Assembly (NCBI GenBank): GCA_019751875.1
Contig: JAIEMV010000003.1
Location: forward strand, 248,001 to 312,000
Length of the DNA stretch: 64,000 nucleotides
From: Hyphomicrobium sp.
GTDB taxonomy: Bacteria > Pseudomonadota > Alphaproteobacteria > Rhizobiales > Hyphomicrobiaceae
Direction of reading: 5' to 3'
Part shown: positions 1 to 7,804 of the stretch, one piece after another
How the letters are laid out: every line of letters begins with the position of its first letter
Position numbering within the stretch: position 1 is the first letter of the stretch
Notes under the pieces: model-generated
What the model was told of the DNA's origin: nothing
Database searches by the model: none
The model's input: only the letters and a program-made list of their open reading frames with translations
Made by a program: the position numbers and the translations under genes

Positions 1-387
1 GCGCTTGCGGAACTCGTCGACGGCGACGGTGGCCCGCACGTGTTCGCCCGATCCGATCGGGCGAATTCCATCCTCTGCCTTGACGCGGAAAAAGAGGCGA
101 CGACCCGTGATCTCAACGAGTTCTGCGGTGGCGGTGACGGTGCGCCCGATCGGCGTGGGTGCAACATGATCAACGGCAATGCGGATTCCGAGACTCGTAT
201 ATCCCGCGTCGAGGAGATGCTCGGTGCAATCGACGGCTGCGGATTCCATCAGCGCAATCATCACGGGCGTGGCCAGGACGGCTTCGCAGCCGCTGCCCAC
301 GTGCTCCGCCGTGTGCTCGTATTCGACCGTGATTTCGGCCGTGCCGATCAGGCCTACGCGCAGCGCGTTCGTATCGGTCATGCCCAT
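1..387 (-). CDS. Thioesterase, FlK-like hotdog family (partial, 3' end off the window)
   Basis: An open frame of 129 codons runs off the left edge, so the C-terminus is missing. The start ATG at 387 follows a GAGGGAA-type ribosome site; an ATG at 381 is also possible. The translation has the pattern of the fluoroacetyl-CoA-thioesterase-like (FlK) hotdog family: an early VEYEHTAEHVGSG segment, a central helix with LMESAAVDC, and a basic VTATAELVEITGRRLFFRV strand region. Members hydrolyse small acyl-CoA esters in the cytosol; the substrate here cannot be read from sequence. A related hotdog protein lies inside the nuo operon at 55121-55588. The family call is confident, the exact reaction is not. 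Confidence 0.75.
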   Translation of the reverse strand, partial: MGMTDTNALRVGLIGTAEITVEYEHTAEHVGSGCEAVLATPVMIALMESAAVDCTEHLLDAGYTSLGIRIAVDHVAPTPIGRTVTATAELVEITGRRLFFRVKAEDGIRPIGSGEHVRATVAVDEFRKR

Positions 388-446
388 CGCTTTCGCCGCT
401 TCCCTCGCCTTAGAGTGCCCTTAATCGAGATTCCGGGGAGGACGTG

Positions 447-953
447 CTACTCGTCTTCGGGCCGGAACAGGTCGCCAGCGCAATTGAGATAGGCTTGACG
501 GACGCGATGCGGCATCGGGCGCGGGAGATCGTATGAGATTGTGTGGCCATCGACGGTTGCGATTTCGAAGCGACCGCCCATCACCATCAGCTCCTGGGCG
601 AAGCTTGGTCCAGTAAAGCCTTGGAGTACGGCTCGCGTTTCCACGATGCCGTCACCGATCGGCGTCGAGGCCGGAAACAGACTGGCGCTGTCGTGCGAAG
701 CGGTCGTGAACCGTACGGACGTGACGGCGGACGAGCCCGAGACCGGGCGGGCGCGAATTGCAAAAGAGGTGTCGGTGCCTTGGCGGAAGGCAATGACTTC
801 CCCGATCACCCTTGCGGATGACGACATCATTCCGCATCCGGCGATCTTGCCATTTTCGAGAAGCGTCAGCGGTTCGACTTTCGCACCGCCGTCGGCCACT
901 GCATTTCCCGCTACGCCCGCAGCGGCGACAAGTGCAAAAAGCACCCGCACCAT
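447..953 (-). CDS. Hypothetical exported protein, 168 aa
   Basis: The N-terminus has a short basic stretch and an Ala/Val-rich hydrophobic core ending near NAVADG, a Sec signal peptide, so the product is probably periplasmic. Two cysteines, one in GCGMM near residue 40 and one near the C-terminus (LNCAG), could form a disulfide. I do not recognise the family. The ATG lies directly after the TAG stop of the upstream gene (954-1376), with no spacer, which points to one transcript and coupled translation with that exported protein. Confidence 0.6.
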   Translation of the reverse strand: MVRVLFALVAAAGVAGNAVADGGAKVEPLTLLENGKIAGCGMMSSSARVIGEVIAFRQGTDTSFAIRARPVSGSSAVTSVRFTTASHDSASLFPASTPIGDGIVETRAVLQGFTGPSFAQELMVMGGRFEIATVDGHTISYDLPRPMPHRVRQAYLNCAGDLFRPEDE

Positions 954-1376
954 CTACTGTGCCTTCGACATTTCAATCAGGCCAGGCGCAACGCTGCCTG
1001 CCGGGCCGATTTCTTTGTAGCCTTCTTTGCAGCTCATCTGGTGCGCCAGCCGGCAAGGATTGGGATCGGCCGTGTGGGCGCAGGCGAGTGTCTTCTTCCA
1101 TGACTTGAGCACGGTGTCGGCCTGCACCTTGAACTTCTCCAGGTCTTCGCCGGTGAACGTGGTGGATAGGGCCTCCGCCTTGGCCGTCGGTTTCATGTCG
1201 AGGCACACAGACGCCATCCCGGCGGCCTGACCGTAGCGGATGCCGGCATCGCGGGGATTGGTGAGATCGCCGAATTTGGCTGGCTGCCCAATGGGCGTGT
1301 CGCCTGCATGCGCTGCGGGAAGGCTGAGGGCAAAGATCGCGGTGGCGAGAGAAACGACGAGACGGTGTTCGGGCAT
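954..1376 (-). CDS. Hypothetical exported Cys-containing protein, 140 aa (paralogue of the next gene)
   Basis: The start at 1376 is chosen because GGAG lies about 8 nt upstream and the protein then begins with a clean signal peptide (MPEHRLVVSLATAIFALS, cleavage after AHA). A longer reading from 1454 overlaps the stop of the preceding gene but would put the signal peptide inside the protein. The mature part carries cysteines in SVCLD, LACAH, NPCRL and SCKEG and ends with a GPAGSVAPGL segment. The same C-terminal pattern (EIGPxGSxxPGLxE) occurs in the upstream neighbour at 1454-1849, so the two are paralogues. The function is unknown. Confidence 0.6.
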   Translation of the reverse strand: MPEHRLVVSLATAIFALSLPAAHAGDTPIGQPAKFGDLTNPRDAGIRYGQAAGMASVCLDMKPTAKAEALSTTFTGEDLEKFKVQADTVLKSWKKTLACAHTADPNPCRLAHQMSCKEGYKEIGPAGSVAPGLIEMSKAQ

Positions 1377-1453
1377 CGGGATACTCCAGGATGATTTCCC
1401 GACACTACGTCTCGGGTCGCGGTTCGGCTCATCGGAAATGATGCTGCAATGCA

Positions 1454-1849
1454 TCAATCGTCGGAGGGGGCGAATTCCAGTAGCCCGGGGAGGGCTGACC
1501 CGTCAGGACCGATCTCCCGCCAAGTCATTGTGCAACTGAGGATCTTGGCTTTGCGGCAGCCATTCATTTCGCGGGGAGATTGAGCCGGGTCAACGTCATG
1601 GCAGGAAAATGCCTTCTGCCAAGCTTCGACAATGCGATTGCTGGCTGCCTGGAATGCCTCGCGATCATCGGGGGCAATGGCGGCGGCGAGTTCGGCCACT
1701 TTGATGGTGGTCTTTGCGCCCGGGCAGGTCGCCATTGCGGCAATCGCCTGGCCATGACGGGCACCCTGCTCTTCGATAGGGTCAGCGCTGTCGGCTGCGA
1801 CAGGGGTGGTAATTGCAAACAATAAAATGATGGAGAGAGACGATTTCAT
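1454..1849 (-). CDS. Hypothetical exported Cys-containing protein, 131 aa (paralogue of 954-1376)
   Basis: The protein starts with a clear Sec signal peptide (MKSSLSIILLFAITTPVAA). The mature region shares with its downstream neighbour the order of cysteines (ATCPG, FSCHD, NGCRK, LSCTM) and the EIGPDGSALPGLLE tail. Its stop overlaps the possible upstream ATG of the neighbour, so the three genes from 1849 down to 447 are probably one operon of small periplasmic proteins. Tandem duplication is the simplest origin. I cannot assign a role. Confidence 0.6.
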   Translation of the reverse strand: MKSSLSIILLFAITTPVAADSADPIEEQGARHGQAIAAMATCPGAKTTIKVAELAAAIAPDDREAFQAASNRIVEAWQKAFSCHDVDPAQSPREMNGCRKAKILSCTMTWREIGPDGSALPGLLEFAPSDD

Positions 1850-1910
1850 TACGGGTGCTTAGCACCCAGTGCGGTCGAAGCAAAGACTTCGGGCCACGCT
1901 CAGGTGGATG

Positions 1911-2582
1911 TCAGGCATCCGCCAGGGCTTCCAGCGCATCGCGGTCGAGAATGATTACAGTGTCGTTGCGCACGCCGATGCTCTTGCGCGCAGTAAGGTT
2001 GGCGAGGGCAGCTTCGATTTCGACGGTCGGAACGTCAAGCTGGCTGGCTAAGGCTGCGATGCCCTGGTGCCCCACGTCGAGGTGCGTGTCGCCGGAGCGG
2101 CACGCGGCGCCGCCGACCGCCAAGATATATGCGGCTAACCGGTTAATCACGGGTCGCAGACCGGGCTGAAGCGCTCGGCGACGCAGAAAATCGAATTCGC
2201 GATCGGTCGCCGCGGCCATGCGCGATGCGAGCGCAGCATCCGCGTCAAGCGCGCGATCAAGTTCCTCGTCACTAATGATGGCGACCGACGTATCAACCAT
2301 GGCCTGCGCCGTCGACACGTGTTCGCCGAGCGATCCGAGACCGACGATGTCTCCGGGGAATACGAATTCGATCACGTCGTGGGTACCGTCCGGCCAAACG
2401 ACGTAATGGCACAGTGCACCGGACTCTACGCGATAGGCCGATTGACGCGTGGCGCCCGGCGTAAAAAGGCTTTCACCATGCGCTATCATCCGACGCTTTC
2501 CTTCCAGGCCGCCGGCATTCTCGTCTGCGCGCAATTGCGTAGGATGGGCAACGGCAAACTGGCCTTTATCGGCGAGCAGCAT
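1911..2582 (-). CDS. Crp/Fnr-family transcriptional regulator
   Basis: The 223-residue protein has the two-domain layout of the Crp/Fnr superfamily: an N-terminal cyclic-nucleotide-binding-type beta-roll (roughly residues 30-130, with FPGDIVGLGSL) and a C-terminal winged-helix region (roughly 150-215, with IAALASQLDVPTVEIEAALANL as the probable recognition helix-turn-helix). No N-terminal cysteine cluster is seen, so it is not a classical oxygen-sensing FNR. The start ATG at 2582 follows GGAG. A 21-bp inverted repeat at 2635-2655 sits about 55 bp upstream and is a candidate autoregulatory operator. The ligand is unknown. Confidence 0.8.
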   Translation of the reverse strand: MLLADKGQFAVAHPTQLRADENAGGLEGKRRMIAHGESLFTPGATRQSAYRVESGALCHYVVWPDGTHDVIEFVFPGDIVGLGSLGEHVSTAQAMVDTSVAIISDEELDRALDADAALASRMAAATDREFDFLRRRALQPGLRPVINRLAAYILAVGGAACRSGDTHLDVGHQGIAALASQLDVPTVEIEAALANLTARKSIGVRNDTVIILDRDALEALADA

Positions 2583-2634
2583 CCTCTTACTCCATACTTA
2601 GAGAGGACGTGGGGTTGAGGTCTGCCACAATCAA

Positions 2635-2655
2635 GTCACAATTCGTAGTTGTGAC
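2635..2655. promoter_or_regulatory. Candidate operator upstream of the Crp/Fnr gene
   Basis: Perfect 7-bp inverted repeat GTCACAA-N7-TTGTGAC, centred about 63 bp upstream of the regulator's start codon in a locally AT-rich stretch. Its arms are the reverse of a classical CRP site (TGTGA-N6-TCACA), so it is not a standard CRP box. A second short palindrome, AGAAATATTTCT, lies at 2711-2722. Confidence 0.4.
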
Positions 2656-2819
2656 AGACGCTTACCTAACATTGTCTCAGCTAGAAGGTTGCGTCTGTTT
2701 CCTAGGGAACAGAAATATTTCTATTGAGGCCATCGGACGTGCACAGATGCCAGATGTTCCCGGACCGGTCGAACCTCGGCCACGTTTAAGGTGAATGAAC
2801 GTGCCCGATTTGATCGAAG

Positions 2820-3188
2820 TCAGGGGCAGCGCAGGAGATCTCGCGACGCGCCATCCTCGGTCAGGGTCAGGGTATCCCCCGACACCGTCAGCTTGACGTC
2901 AAAGGATTGGCTGTCGCCCTCGACGCTGCAAGCAGCCTTACCGGCCCACTCGCCCGCGCCGCTCTGCTTGAGGCCGCTGAATGTGCAGTGGGTCTCGTGC
3001 TGGTCGTATCCCTTCGACGAGAGAACCAGCGGTGCATCCGCTTGCTCCTGCGGCGTCTTGCAGTTTGCCAGATCCGCGGCCCACGTCCCGGCATAGTCAG
3101 CAGCGTGGGCGGGGCCGTTAGCGATGGCGAAGCCCAGACCGACCACGACGGCGGCAGCGTTGATCATGGGGTGACGGCGGGCAGGCAT
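2820..3188 (-). CDS. Hypothetical exported protein, 122 aa
   Basis: The start at 3188 is preceded by GGAG at about -12; an ATG at 3167 is an alternative. Either start gives a hydrophobic signal peptide ending at AHA-AD. The mature domain is about 90 residues, opens with DYAGTWAADLANC, and has cysteines in ANCKT, THCTF, AACSV and LLRCP that could make two disulfides. The YAGTWA opening and alternating hydrophobic strands (KLTVSGDTLTLTEDG) resemble small lipocalin-like or beta-sandwich periplasmic proteins, but I do not recognise a named family. Confidence 0.6.
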   Translation of the reverse strand: MPARRHPMINAAAVVVGLGFAIANGPAHAADYAGTWAADLANCKTPQEQADAPLVLSSKGYDQHETHCTFSGLKQSGAGEWAGKAACSVEGDSQSFDVKLTVSGDTLTLTEDGASRDLLRCP

Positions 3189-3285
3189 TCGGTGGAACTC
3201 CAGTTCGATTTTCGGTCGTGTTGCCGTCGATCGTACCAAATATGTTCGCGCACCAGTGTGACCAAAAGACGATAGCCACGGGTGA

Positions 3286-3729
3286 TCAGCGTGCGGCAGA
3301 AAACTCTCCCTGCCGATAATGTGCCAGGGTGTCGCGCGAAACGGCGTATTCCGTGACGCAATAGTCGGGGCGGGCTTGGAGCTTGCGCGCGAACTCCGAA
3401 CGGGTCTTGTCAAACGCGCGTCCGGTCTTGTCGGCGATCTCATCACCCAGACCCCGGCGCTTGGCGTCTTGCACCAGATTGTAGCGCACCAATCCAGCGT
3501 CGATCGGTTCACCGCACCGTTCGGCGGCGGCAATGTCGTACCCGGCGGCATAGGCTCGGTTGAATTCCTCAGGCGGCAACCCGACGACGGCACTGCCCCC
3601 CGGCATCGTGCAGGCGGCGATGAGCGCGCAGCCCGCGAGGGGTGCCAGGCGTATCCAACCCGAGCAGCCATGTCCGGTTATCAGTTTCAACGTGACGCCA
3701 TCCCACCCTTCGCGCGGGCATTTGAGCAT
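3286..3729 (-). CDS. Putative lipoprotein, DUF2799-like, 147 aa
   Basis: A hydrophobic stretch ends in a lipobox (LIAAC, Cys near residue 40), so the mature protein is probably anchored by lipid. The first 25 residues are unusually long for a lipoprotein signal and no ribosome site precedes the ATG at 3729, so the true start may be internal. The mature part (FNRAYAAGYDIAAAERCGEP, later KRRGLGDEIADKTGRAFDKTR) is helical and charged and recalls small envelope lipoproteins of the DUF2799 type, but the match is from memory and weak. Confidence 0.5.
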   Translation of the reverse strand: MLKCPREGWDGVTLKLITGHGCSGWIRLAPLAGCALIAACTMPGGSAVVGLPPEEFNRAYAAGYDIAAAERCGEPIDAGLVRYNLVQDAKRRGLGDEIADKTGRAFDKTRSEFARKLQARPDYCVTEYAVSRDTLAHYRQGEFSAAR

Positions 3730-3814
3730 AGCGGGTGTGACAAGGCGTTCACAAATTTGTCGGTTTGCCCGGTTTGATGAGCGAGACGAGTCGGGAGCAT
3801 TTGGGGAGGCGGCG

Positions 3815-4408
3815 ATGCTGCGGACGATCTTACTGGTACTGGCGGCGGCGCTGGCGGCGTTGCTCGTCTGGGTGGGGATGAAGCCCGCAACCTATCGTGT
3901 CGAGCGGTCGGCCGTCATCAATGCCGCGCCTGCAGACGTCTACGGTCACGTTTACGATCTGGCCAAGTGGGAGGCGTGGTCGCCATGGGCAAAGCTCGAT
4001 CCCAATTCGAAAGTCACGTTCGAGGGGCCGACGTCGGGACCAGGTGCCATCATGCGCTGGGCGGGCAACGAGAAGGTGGGGCGTGGGGCCATGGCCATTA
4101 CCGACGCCAAGCCTGCTGAGGCGATCACCATCCGTCTGGATTTCGTCGAGCCGATGGAGGGCACCAGCACCGTCGGGTTCCAGTTTCAGCCCAAGGAGCA
4201 GGCGACCGAAGTGGTTTGGTCCATGACGGGAGACCAAGGGTTCGTGGAGCGCCTGCTGTGCACTGTCATGGGAGTCGATGTGGAGGCGATGATCGGCCAA
4301 GATTACGAGCGTGGGCTCGCCAACTTGAAAACCCTCGCTGAAACTGCCGTTCCCGCAGCCGCACCCGCTGGACCGGCGTCACCGCCGGCACCGACACCGC
4401 CCGGCTAA
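3815..4408 (+). CDS. SRPBCC family protein (polyketide cyclase/dehydrase-like), membrane-anchored
   Basis: The start at 3815 has GGGGAGG six bases upstream. Residues 1-20 form one hydrophobic segment (LLVLAAALAALLVWVG) likely to anchor the protein in the inner membrane. Residues about 30-170 show the SRPBCC/START-like fold pattern: ERSAVINAAPADVYGHVYDL followed by WEAWSPWAKLDPN and a later WSMTGDQGF. The C-terminal tail is Ala/Pro-rich. Members bind hydrophobic ligands; the ligand is not predictable. The gene diverges from the lipoprotein gene at 3286-3729. Confidence 0.75.
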   Translation: MLRTILLVLAAALAALLVWVGMKPATYRVERSAVINAAPADVYGHVYDLAKWEAWSPWAKLDPNSKVTFEGPTSGPGAIMRWAGNEKVGRGAMAITDAKPAEAITIRLDFVEPMEGTSTVGFQFQPKEQATEVVWSMTGDQGFVERLLCTVMGVDVEAMIGQDYERGLANLKTLAETAVPAAAPAGPASPPAPTPPG

Positions 4409-4683
4409 GTGGCGATACCGGAAGTGCTCTTGACTGTCGGCTTTTCAACGCGGCTGTGCCGGTGCGGAACAGATAGCCGGCTGCAAGCGTCTTCCCGCAA
4501 GCCCTATTCGGCTGCGGCACTGTGAAGAAGAATGAACGCGGTGAGCAACAGCGGCGGCGACGGGTAGGGTCTCGTGCTCGCGGTGGCGCTTAATTTGGCA
4601 GCGCTTCGCAAGCCAGTGCATGCTAGTGTGGGTCCGCTGCCGGTCTGGTCCGGCTTGCCAGTCGAGGCCGGGAGCCAACTCCA

Positions 4684-5133
4684 ATGACGCTCATGCGGCT
4701 GATCTATGCTTCGCATCCGTTCGGTTTCGATGACCTGACGCTCGCGAACATCCTGACGACCGCGCAACGGCATAACGCCGAAAAGGATATCACCGGCACA
4801 TTGATCTGCCGGGAGGACCTCTATCTGCAATTGCTCGAGGGCGATCGTGAGGATGTTCAGGCGCTCTACGAGAAGATCAAGCGAGATGACCGGCATGCGG
4901 ACGTGACTATTCTGGTGCAGGAAGTGGCCGCTCAACGTTTGTTTCCCGCCTGGGCGATGCGGCATGATCCGGCGAAGAGTTGGATGTGGACCCGCGAACA
5001 GGTGAGTGCCGGCGCTGTGGAAGATGCCACCCGCGATGAAGTGCTCGCGATCTTCGTCAGGCTCGTTGCGGAACAGCCCGGACACTTGTCTGGCCTGCCG
5101 AAATCCTGCCCCGTGGCGCGATCCAGATTCTGA
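4684..5133 (+). CDS. BLUF-domain blue-light photoreceptor (short type)
   Basis: A stand-alone BLUF domain of 149 residues. BLUF proteins bind FAD and sense blue light through a Tyr-Gln-flavin hydrogen-bond switch. The key residues are present: Tyr8 in LIYAS, Asn31, Gln49 in YLQLLEG, and Trp90/Met92 in FPAWAMRH, all spaced as in PixD-type proteins. No output domain follows, only a C-terminal helical region (residues 100-149), so it must signal by protein contact. It lies 21 bp before a flavodoxin-fold oxidoreductase on the same strand, and the two are probably co-transcribed. Confidence 0.9.
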   Translation: MTLMRLIYASHPFGFDDLTLANILTTAQRHNAEKDITGTLICREDLYLQLLEGDREDVQALYEKIKRDDRHADVTILVQEVAAQRLFPAWAMRHDPAKSWMWTREQVSAGAVEDATRDEVLAIFVRLVAEQPGHLSGLPKSCPVARSRF

Positions 5134-5154
5134 AGTTTCCGTGCGGGGGTTGCG

Positions 5155-5727
5155 ATGGCTCGGATTGCCATCATCGTAGGGCACGTGAAGAGCCCATCGT
5201 TCTGCGAAGCTCTGGGCGAATCCTATCGTGACGGCGCAGTCGCCGCCGGTCATTCCGTCGAAGTCTTCGCCACGGCGCGCATGACATTCGATCCCATTCT
5301 GCATGAGGGCTTTGCGCGTCTGCAGCCGTTGGAGCCGGATCTTGTGCCCGCGCACGACGCGATCATGGCGGCGGATCATGTGGTCCTCATTTTTCCGCTG
5401 TGGCTCGGCGACCTGCCGGCTATCCTGAAAGGTTTTCTGGAGCGGGTGTTCCAGCCCGAAGTGCTACCAGGTGCTCAGGCGGGCAAATTCGCGACGCCGC
5501 TGAAGGGAAAAACCGCGCGCATCATCGTGACGATGGGAATGCCGGCGTTCGTGTATCGATGGTGGTTTCGGCCGCACGCGGTCCAGATCCTCAAACGCAA
5601 CATTCTCGGTTTCGTAGGCGTGCATCCTGTGCGGGCCACCGTTATCGGCTCCGTCGAGTCAATCGGTGATATGGGTCGCAAACGCTGGCTCACGAAGGTC
5701 GAGGAACTTGGCCGCTCTGCGGGTTAA
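5155..5727 (+). CDS. NAD(P)H dehydrogenase (quinone)/flavodoxin-fold oxidoreductase
   Basis: The 190-residue protein has the flavodoxin-like fold of NAD(P)H:quinone oxidoreductases: an N-terminal IAIIVGHVKSPSFC phosphate loop, the family signature FPLWLGDLPAILKGFLERVF (residues about 80-99) and a second glycine-rich strand ARIIVTMGMP. It is expected to bind FMN or FAD and to reduce quinones or similar acceptors in the cytosol. The WWFRPHAV segment is usual for this subfamily. It follows the BLUF gene closely, so a flavin-linked or light-linked redox role is possible but is inference. Confidence 0.8.
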   Translation: MARIAIIVGHVKSPSFCEALGESYRDGAVAAGHSVEVFATARMTFDPILHEGFARLQPLEPDLVPAHDAIMAADHVVLIFPLWLGDLPAILKGFLERVFQPEVLPGAQAGKFATPLKGKTARIIVTMGMPAFVYRWWFRPHAVQILKRNILGFVGVHPVRATVIGSVESIGDMGRKRWLTKVEELGRSAG

Positions 5728-5843
5728 ATCGCCGTAATCGATAGTGCGCCCACCTTTTCAGCGGCCGCCACCATTGCCATCTCCAGATTCGACAGGTGGC
5801 CCGGGCGAAAATCCGCAGGGTCCGTAATGCGAGGAGACGTCAG

Positions 5844-6110
5844 ATGCGATTGGTGGTTGCCGCCGTTGCTGTTCTGAGTGCACTGGCCACCGGTGCGAGG
5901 GCGGACAACTATTGGGAAGTCGAAAGCGCTCGCGCAAATGCGCGTGCCGGCGGTCCCGTCAGCGAGCGGGATGCGGAACTGCTCGACCGCTACGGTGCCT
6001 TGAGTGGAACTCCGGATTGGCGGGCTCGCGCGCCTGCGCCTTACGGGTACAAATCAGATGGACCGTCGCGCAAAACCTATCGGAAGACGCCGCGCCGTTG
6101 GTCGAATTGA
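5844..6110 (+). CDS. Hypothetical exported protein, 88 aa
   Basis: The start at 5844 has GAGGAG upstream. The first 20 residues are a signal peptide (MRLVVAAVAVLSALATGARA). The mature 68 residues are charged, begin DNYWEVESARANARAG, and end in a basic Arg/Lys/Tyr-rich tail. Similar short basic periplasmic proteins are common in Hyphomicrobiales, but I know no function. Confidence 0.55.
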   Translation: MRLVVAAVAVLSALATGARADNYWEVESARANARAGGPVSERDAELLDRYGALSGTPDWRARAPAPYGYKSDGPSRKTYRKTPRRWSN

Positions 6111-6209
6111 GCGGGCGTCAATTGCCGTGGACCGAGATGCTGCCACGGAACCAACGTGGGCCGGAAGCGTGTCCGCTCCCGGCCCACTCGTCGCACGCTG
6201 AAGTTTTAT

Positions 6210-6338
6210 TCAGCGCGACGTCGAATCCTGCGTCGCCCCGCCGAGCTTCATCGGCTCATAGACGGGGGCGGCTTCTTCGCGCCGGCAACCAGCGGCGAAC
6301 GTGGCCGCAAGGCACACGGCCAGAACAGCGTATTTCAT
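6210..6338 (-). CDS. Small entericidin-like or other lipoprotein, 42 aa
   Basis: A 42-codon frame with GAGGGAG upstream of its ATG at 6338. The protein begins with a lipoprotein signal peptide (MKYAVLAVCLAATFAAGC), Cys18 being the probable lipid-modified residue, and a mature chain of only about 25 residues follows with a Glu/Pro-rich start. Its size and layout resemble tiny envelope lipoproteins. The strong ribosome site and clean signal peptide are the evidence that it is real. Confidence 0.55.
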   Translation of the reverse strand: MKYAVLAVCLAATFAAGCRREEAAPVYEPMKLGGATQDSTSR

Positions 6339-6444
6339 TTCGATACTCCCTCTCGGATCAGTGCGTAGGACGCGTGAACCTGATGTGAGAACGGCTGAGC
6401 CTGTGTTTCGTTCCCGTGCGACAGCAAAATTTTCTTTAAGAAGA

Positions 6445-6696
6445 TTACTTGCAGCCCATTTGACGGGCGCTGCACTCTGAGCCCAGCATCGCCGACTTGC
6501 ACGAGTGCTTGATCTCGCCGGTCGGCTTCGAACCCTTGTTCTCGATAACGTTCTTCACGGCGGCTTCGGCCATGAATTTGGCAATGCCTTCCGTGACGCC
6601 GTTGCCAACCCCGCCGAATGGCTTGCAATCGGCGGCTTTGGCCGTCGAGGCGGCGACCACCATAAGGACAAATGCAACACTGGCTGAGCATTTCAT
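6445..6696 (-). CDS. Hypothetical small exported Cys-rich protein, 83 aa
   Basis: The ATG at 6696 is preceded by GGGAG. A signal peptide (MKCSASVAFVLMVVAASTAKA) is followed by a mature domain of about 60 residues with cysteines in ADCKP, HSCKS, SECSA and MGCK at the C-terminus, suggesting two disulfides in the periplasm. A glycine-rich patch (FGGVGNGVTEG) follows the first cysteine. No family recognised. It is one of several unrelated tiny exported proteins on the minus strand here. Confidence 0.6.
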   Translation of the reverse strand: MKCSASVAFVLMVVAASTAKAADCKPFGGVGNGVTEGIAKFMAEAAVKNVIENKGSKPTGEIKHSCKSAMLGSECSARQMGCK

Positions 6697-6889
6697 GGCT
6701 CGAACTCCCTATCTGAATGGATCGTTCGAGCGTGCGCCTGGGGAGGGGACTGTGCAAGTGCACGGCTGCCACGGTCCCCTGCCATGCGCGGCGTGCAAAT
6801 CAAGCGGGTGTTTTACTCAGGTGGGAAACAAGTGAGTGCAGCCCTCCGCCAAGATCACAACCAGGCGGAGGGCGCATCGGCGAGATCCA

Positions 6890-7102
6890 TTAACGAACCG
6901 GCTTCTTGCAGCCGCAAATGATGCGCGAGCGGCCGGGGCACTGGGCCTTGAGGCAGACCTGATGACCGCCGACCGCAACGAGGGGCGACGGAGCCTTAAC
7001 GTAGTTCAAAGGTGCTCCACCAACAGGTGCTGCATGAGCGGAGGAGGCCAAAACTGCGAATGCAAATGAGGCAACGGTGGCTGCAAATGTGGTGCGGATC
7101 AT
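6890..7102 (-). CDS. Hypothetical small exported Cys-containing protein, 70 aa
   Basis: The ATG at 7102 has AGGGGA upstream. A signal peptide (MIRTTFAATVASFAFAVLAS, cleavage near AHA) leaves a mature chain of about 46 residues with four cysteines in the last 22 (VCLKAQCPGRSRIICGCKK). The CxxxxC then CGC spacing would suit two disulfides or metal binding. No known family is recognised. Confidence 0.6.
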   Translation of the reverse strand: MIRTTFAATVASFAFAVLASSAHAAPVGGAPLNYVKAPSPLVAVGGHQVCLKAQCPGRSRIICGCKKPVR

Positions 7103-7404
7103 ATTAGTCCCCTAGGTCATGGTTGTTTTCTGGTCACTCATGCGACCGGTGCGAAGCCGATTTTCCCTCGCACGGAGAGAGATTTCGGCTCCTCTGCCTT
7201 TTATTCAAGCGGCTTGAGGTCAAAAACCGGGCGCAATAGGAACTTCCGATCTTGGGCTGCTATTTTTCGAGGCAGTCCGCCGCAGGTATGTTCCGTAAGG
7301 CGCGGCGCGGGGCTCAGGGTTGCGCTCTCGACCGACAGCAGGTAGCACGCGGGCATAATGATAAACTCTGATCCGACCCTGAGCATAAATTGGGATGAGC
7401 CAAC
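7103..7404. other. Intergenic region without a supported gene
   Basis: About 300 bases between the divergent genes at 6890-7102 and 7405-7692. A 61-codon minus-strand frame (7201-7386) has no ribosome site and no recognisable product. Promoters for both flanking genes must lie here, but I cannot point to convincing hexamers. Confidence 0.4.
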
Positions 7405-7692
7405 ATGACCGATGTGACCCGCCTCACTGCCGAAATTGAAACGCTGAAGCGCCAGAACGAGGAGCTTTCGGGCCTAGCGCTCGCGACGGGCGTGATCCTT
7501 ACGCAGCTTCTGCAATCGAACTGCAAGCGCGAACTCAATCCGCAGGGCGCGGCCACACGGATCATGAGCAACGCGCGCGAGGCGATCGACGGCTTCTCCA
7601 AGGCAACGAACGCCGATCCCGTCATGACGAAGCGGGCGCTCGAGGCGGTGCAGCAGTATGAGGACCAGATCAAGTCGGTGCTGGCGGTTTAG
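7405..7692 (+). CDS. Hypothetical cytosolic helical protein, 95 aa
   Basis: No signal peptide. Residues 1-25 (LTAEIETLKRQNEELSGLA) have a heptad-like pattern and probably form a short coiled coil; the rest is also predicted helical by eye. A GGGATGAG stretch precedes the ATG. No enzymatic motif is seen. It may be a small oligomeric scaffold or regulator, but the function is unknown. Confidence 0.55.
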   Translation: MTDVTRLTAEIETLKRQNEELSGLALATGVILTQLLQSNCKRELNPQGAATRIMSNAREAIDGFSKATNADPVMTKRALEAVQQYEDQIKSVLAV

Positions 7693-7804
7693 CACTGACG
7701 CTGGCTTGGCTCACCCGGATCTGCTTTCCTAGAGGGTAGGGGAGCGGCGCAGGTCGGTGGCGTCACGTGGATCCGACTGTGGGCGCGGGAGCGTAATTCG
7801 GTCC

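Noticed and set aside
7201..7386. 61-codon minus-strand frame
   Set aside because: No ribosome site, no signal peptide or domain pattern.
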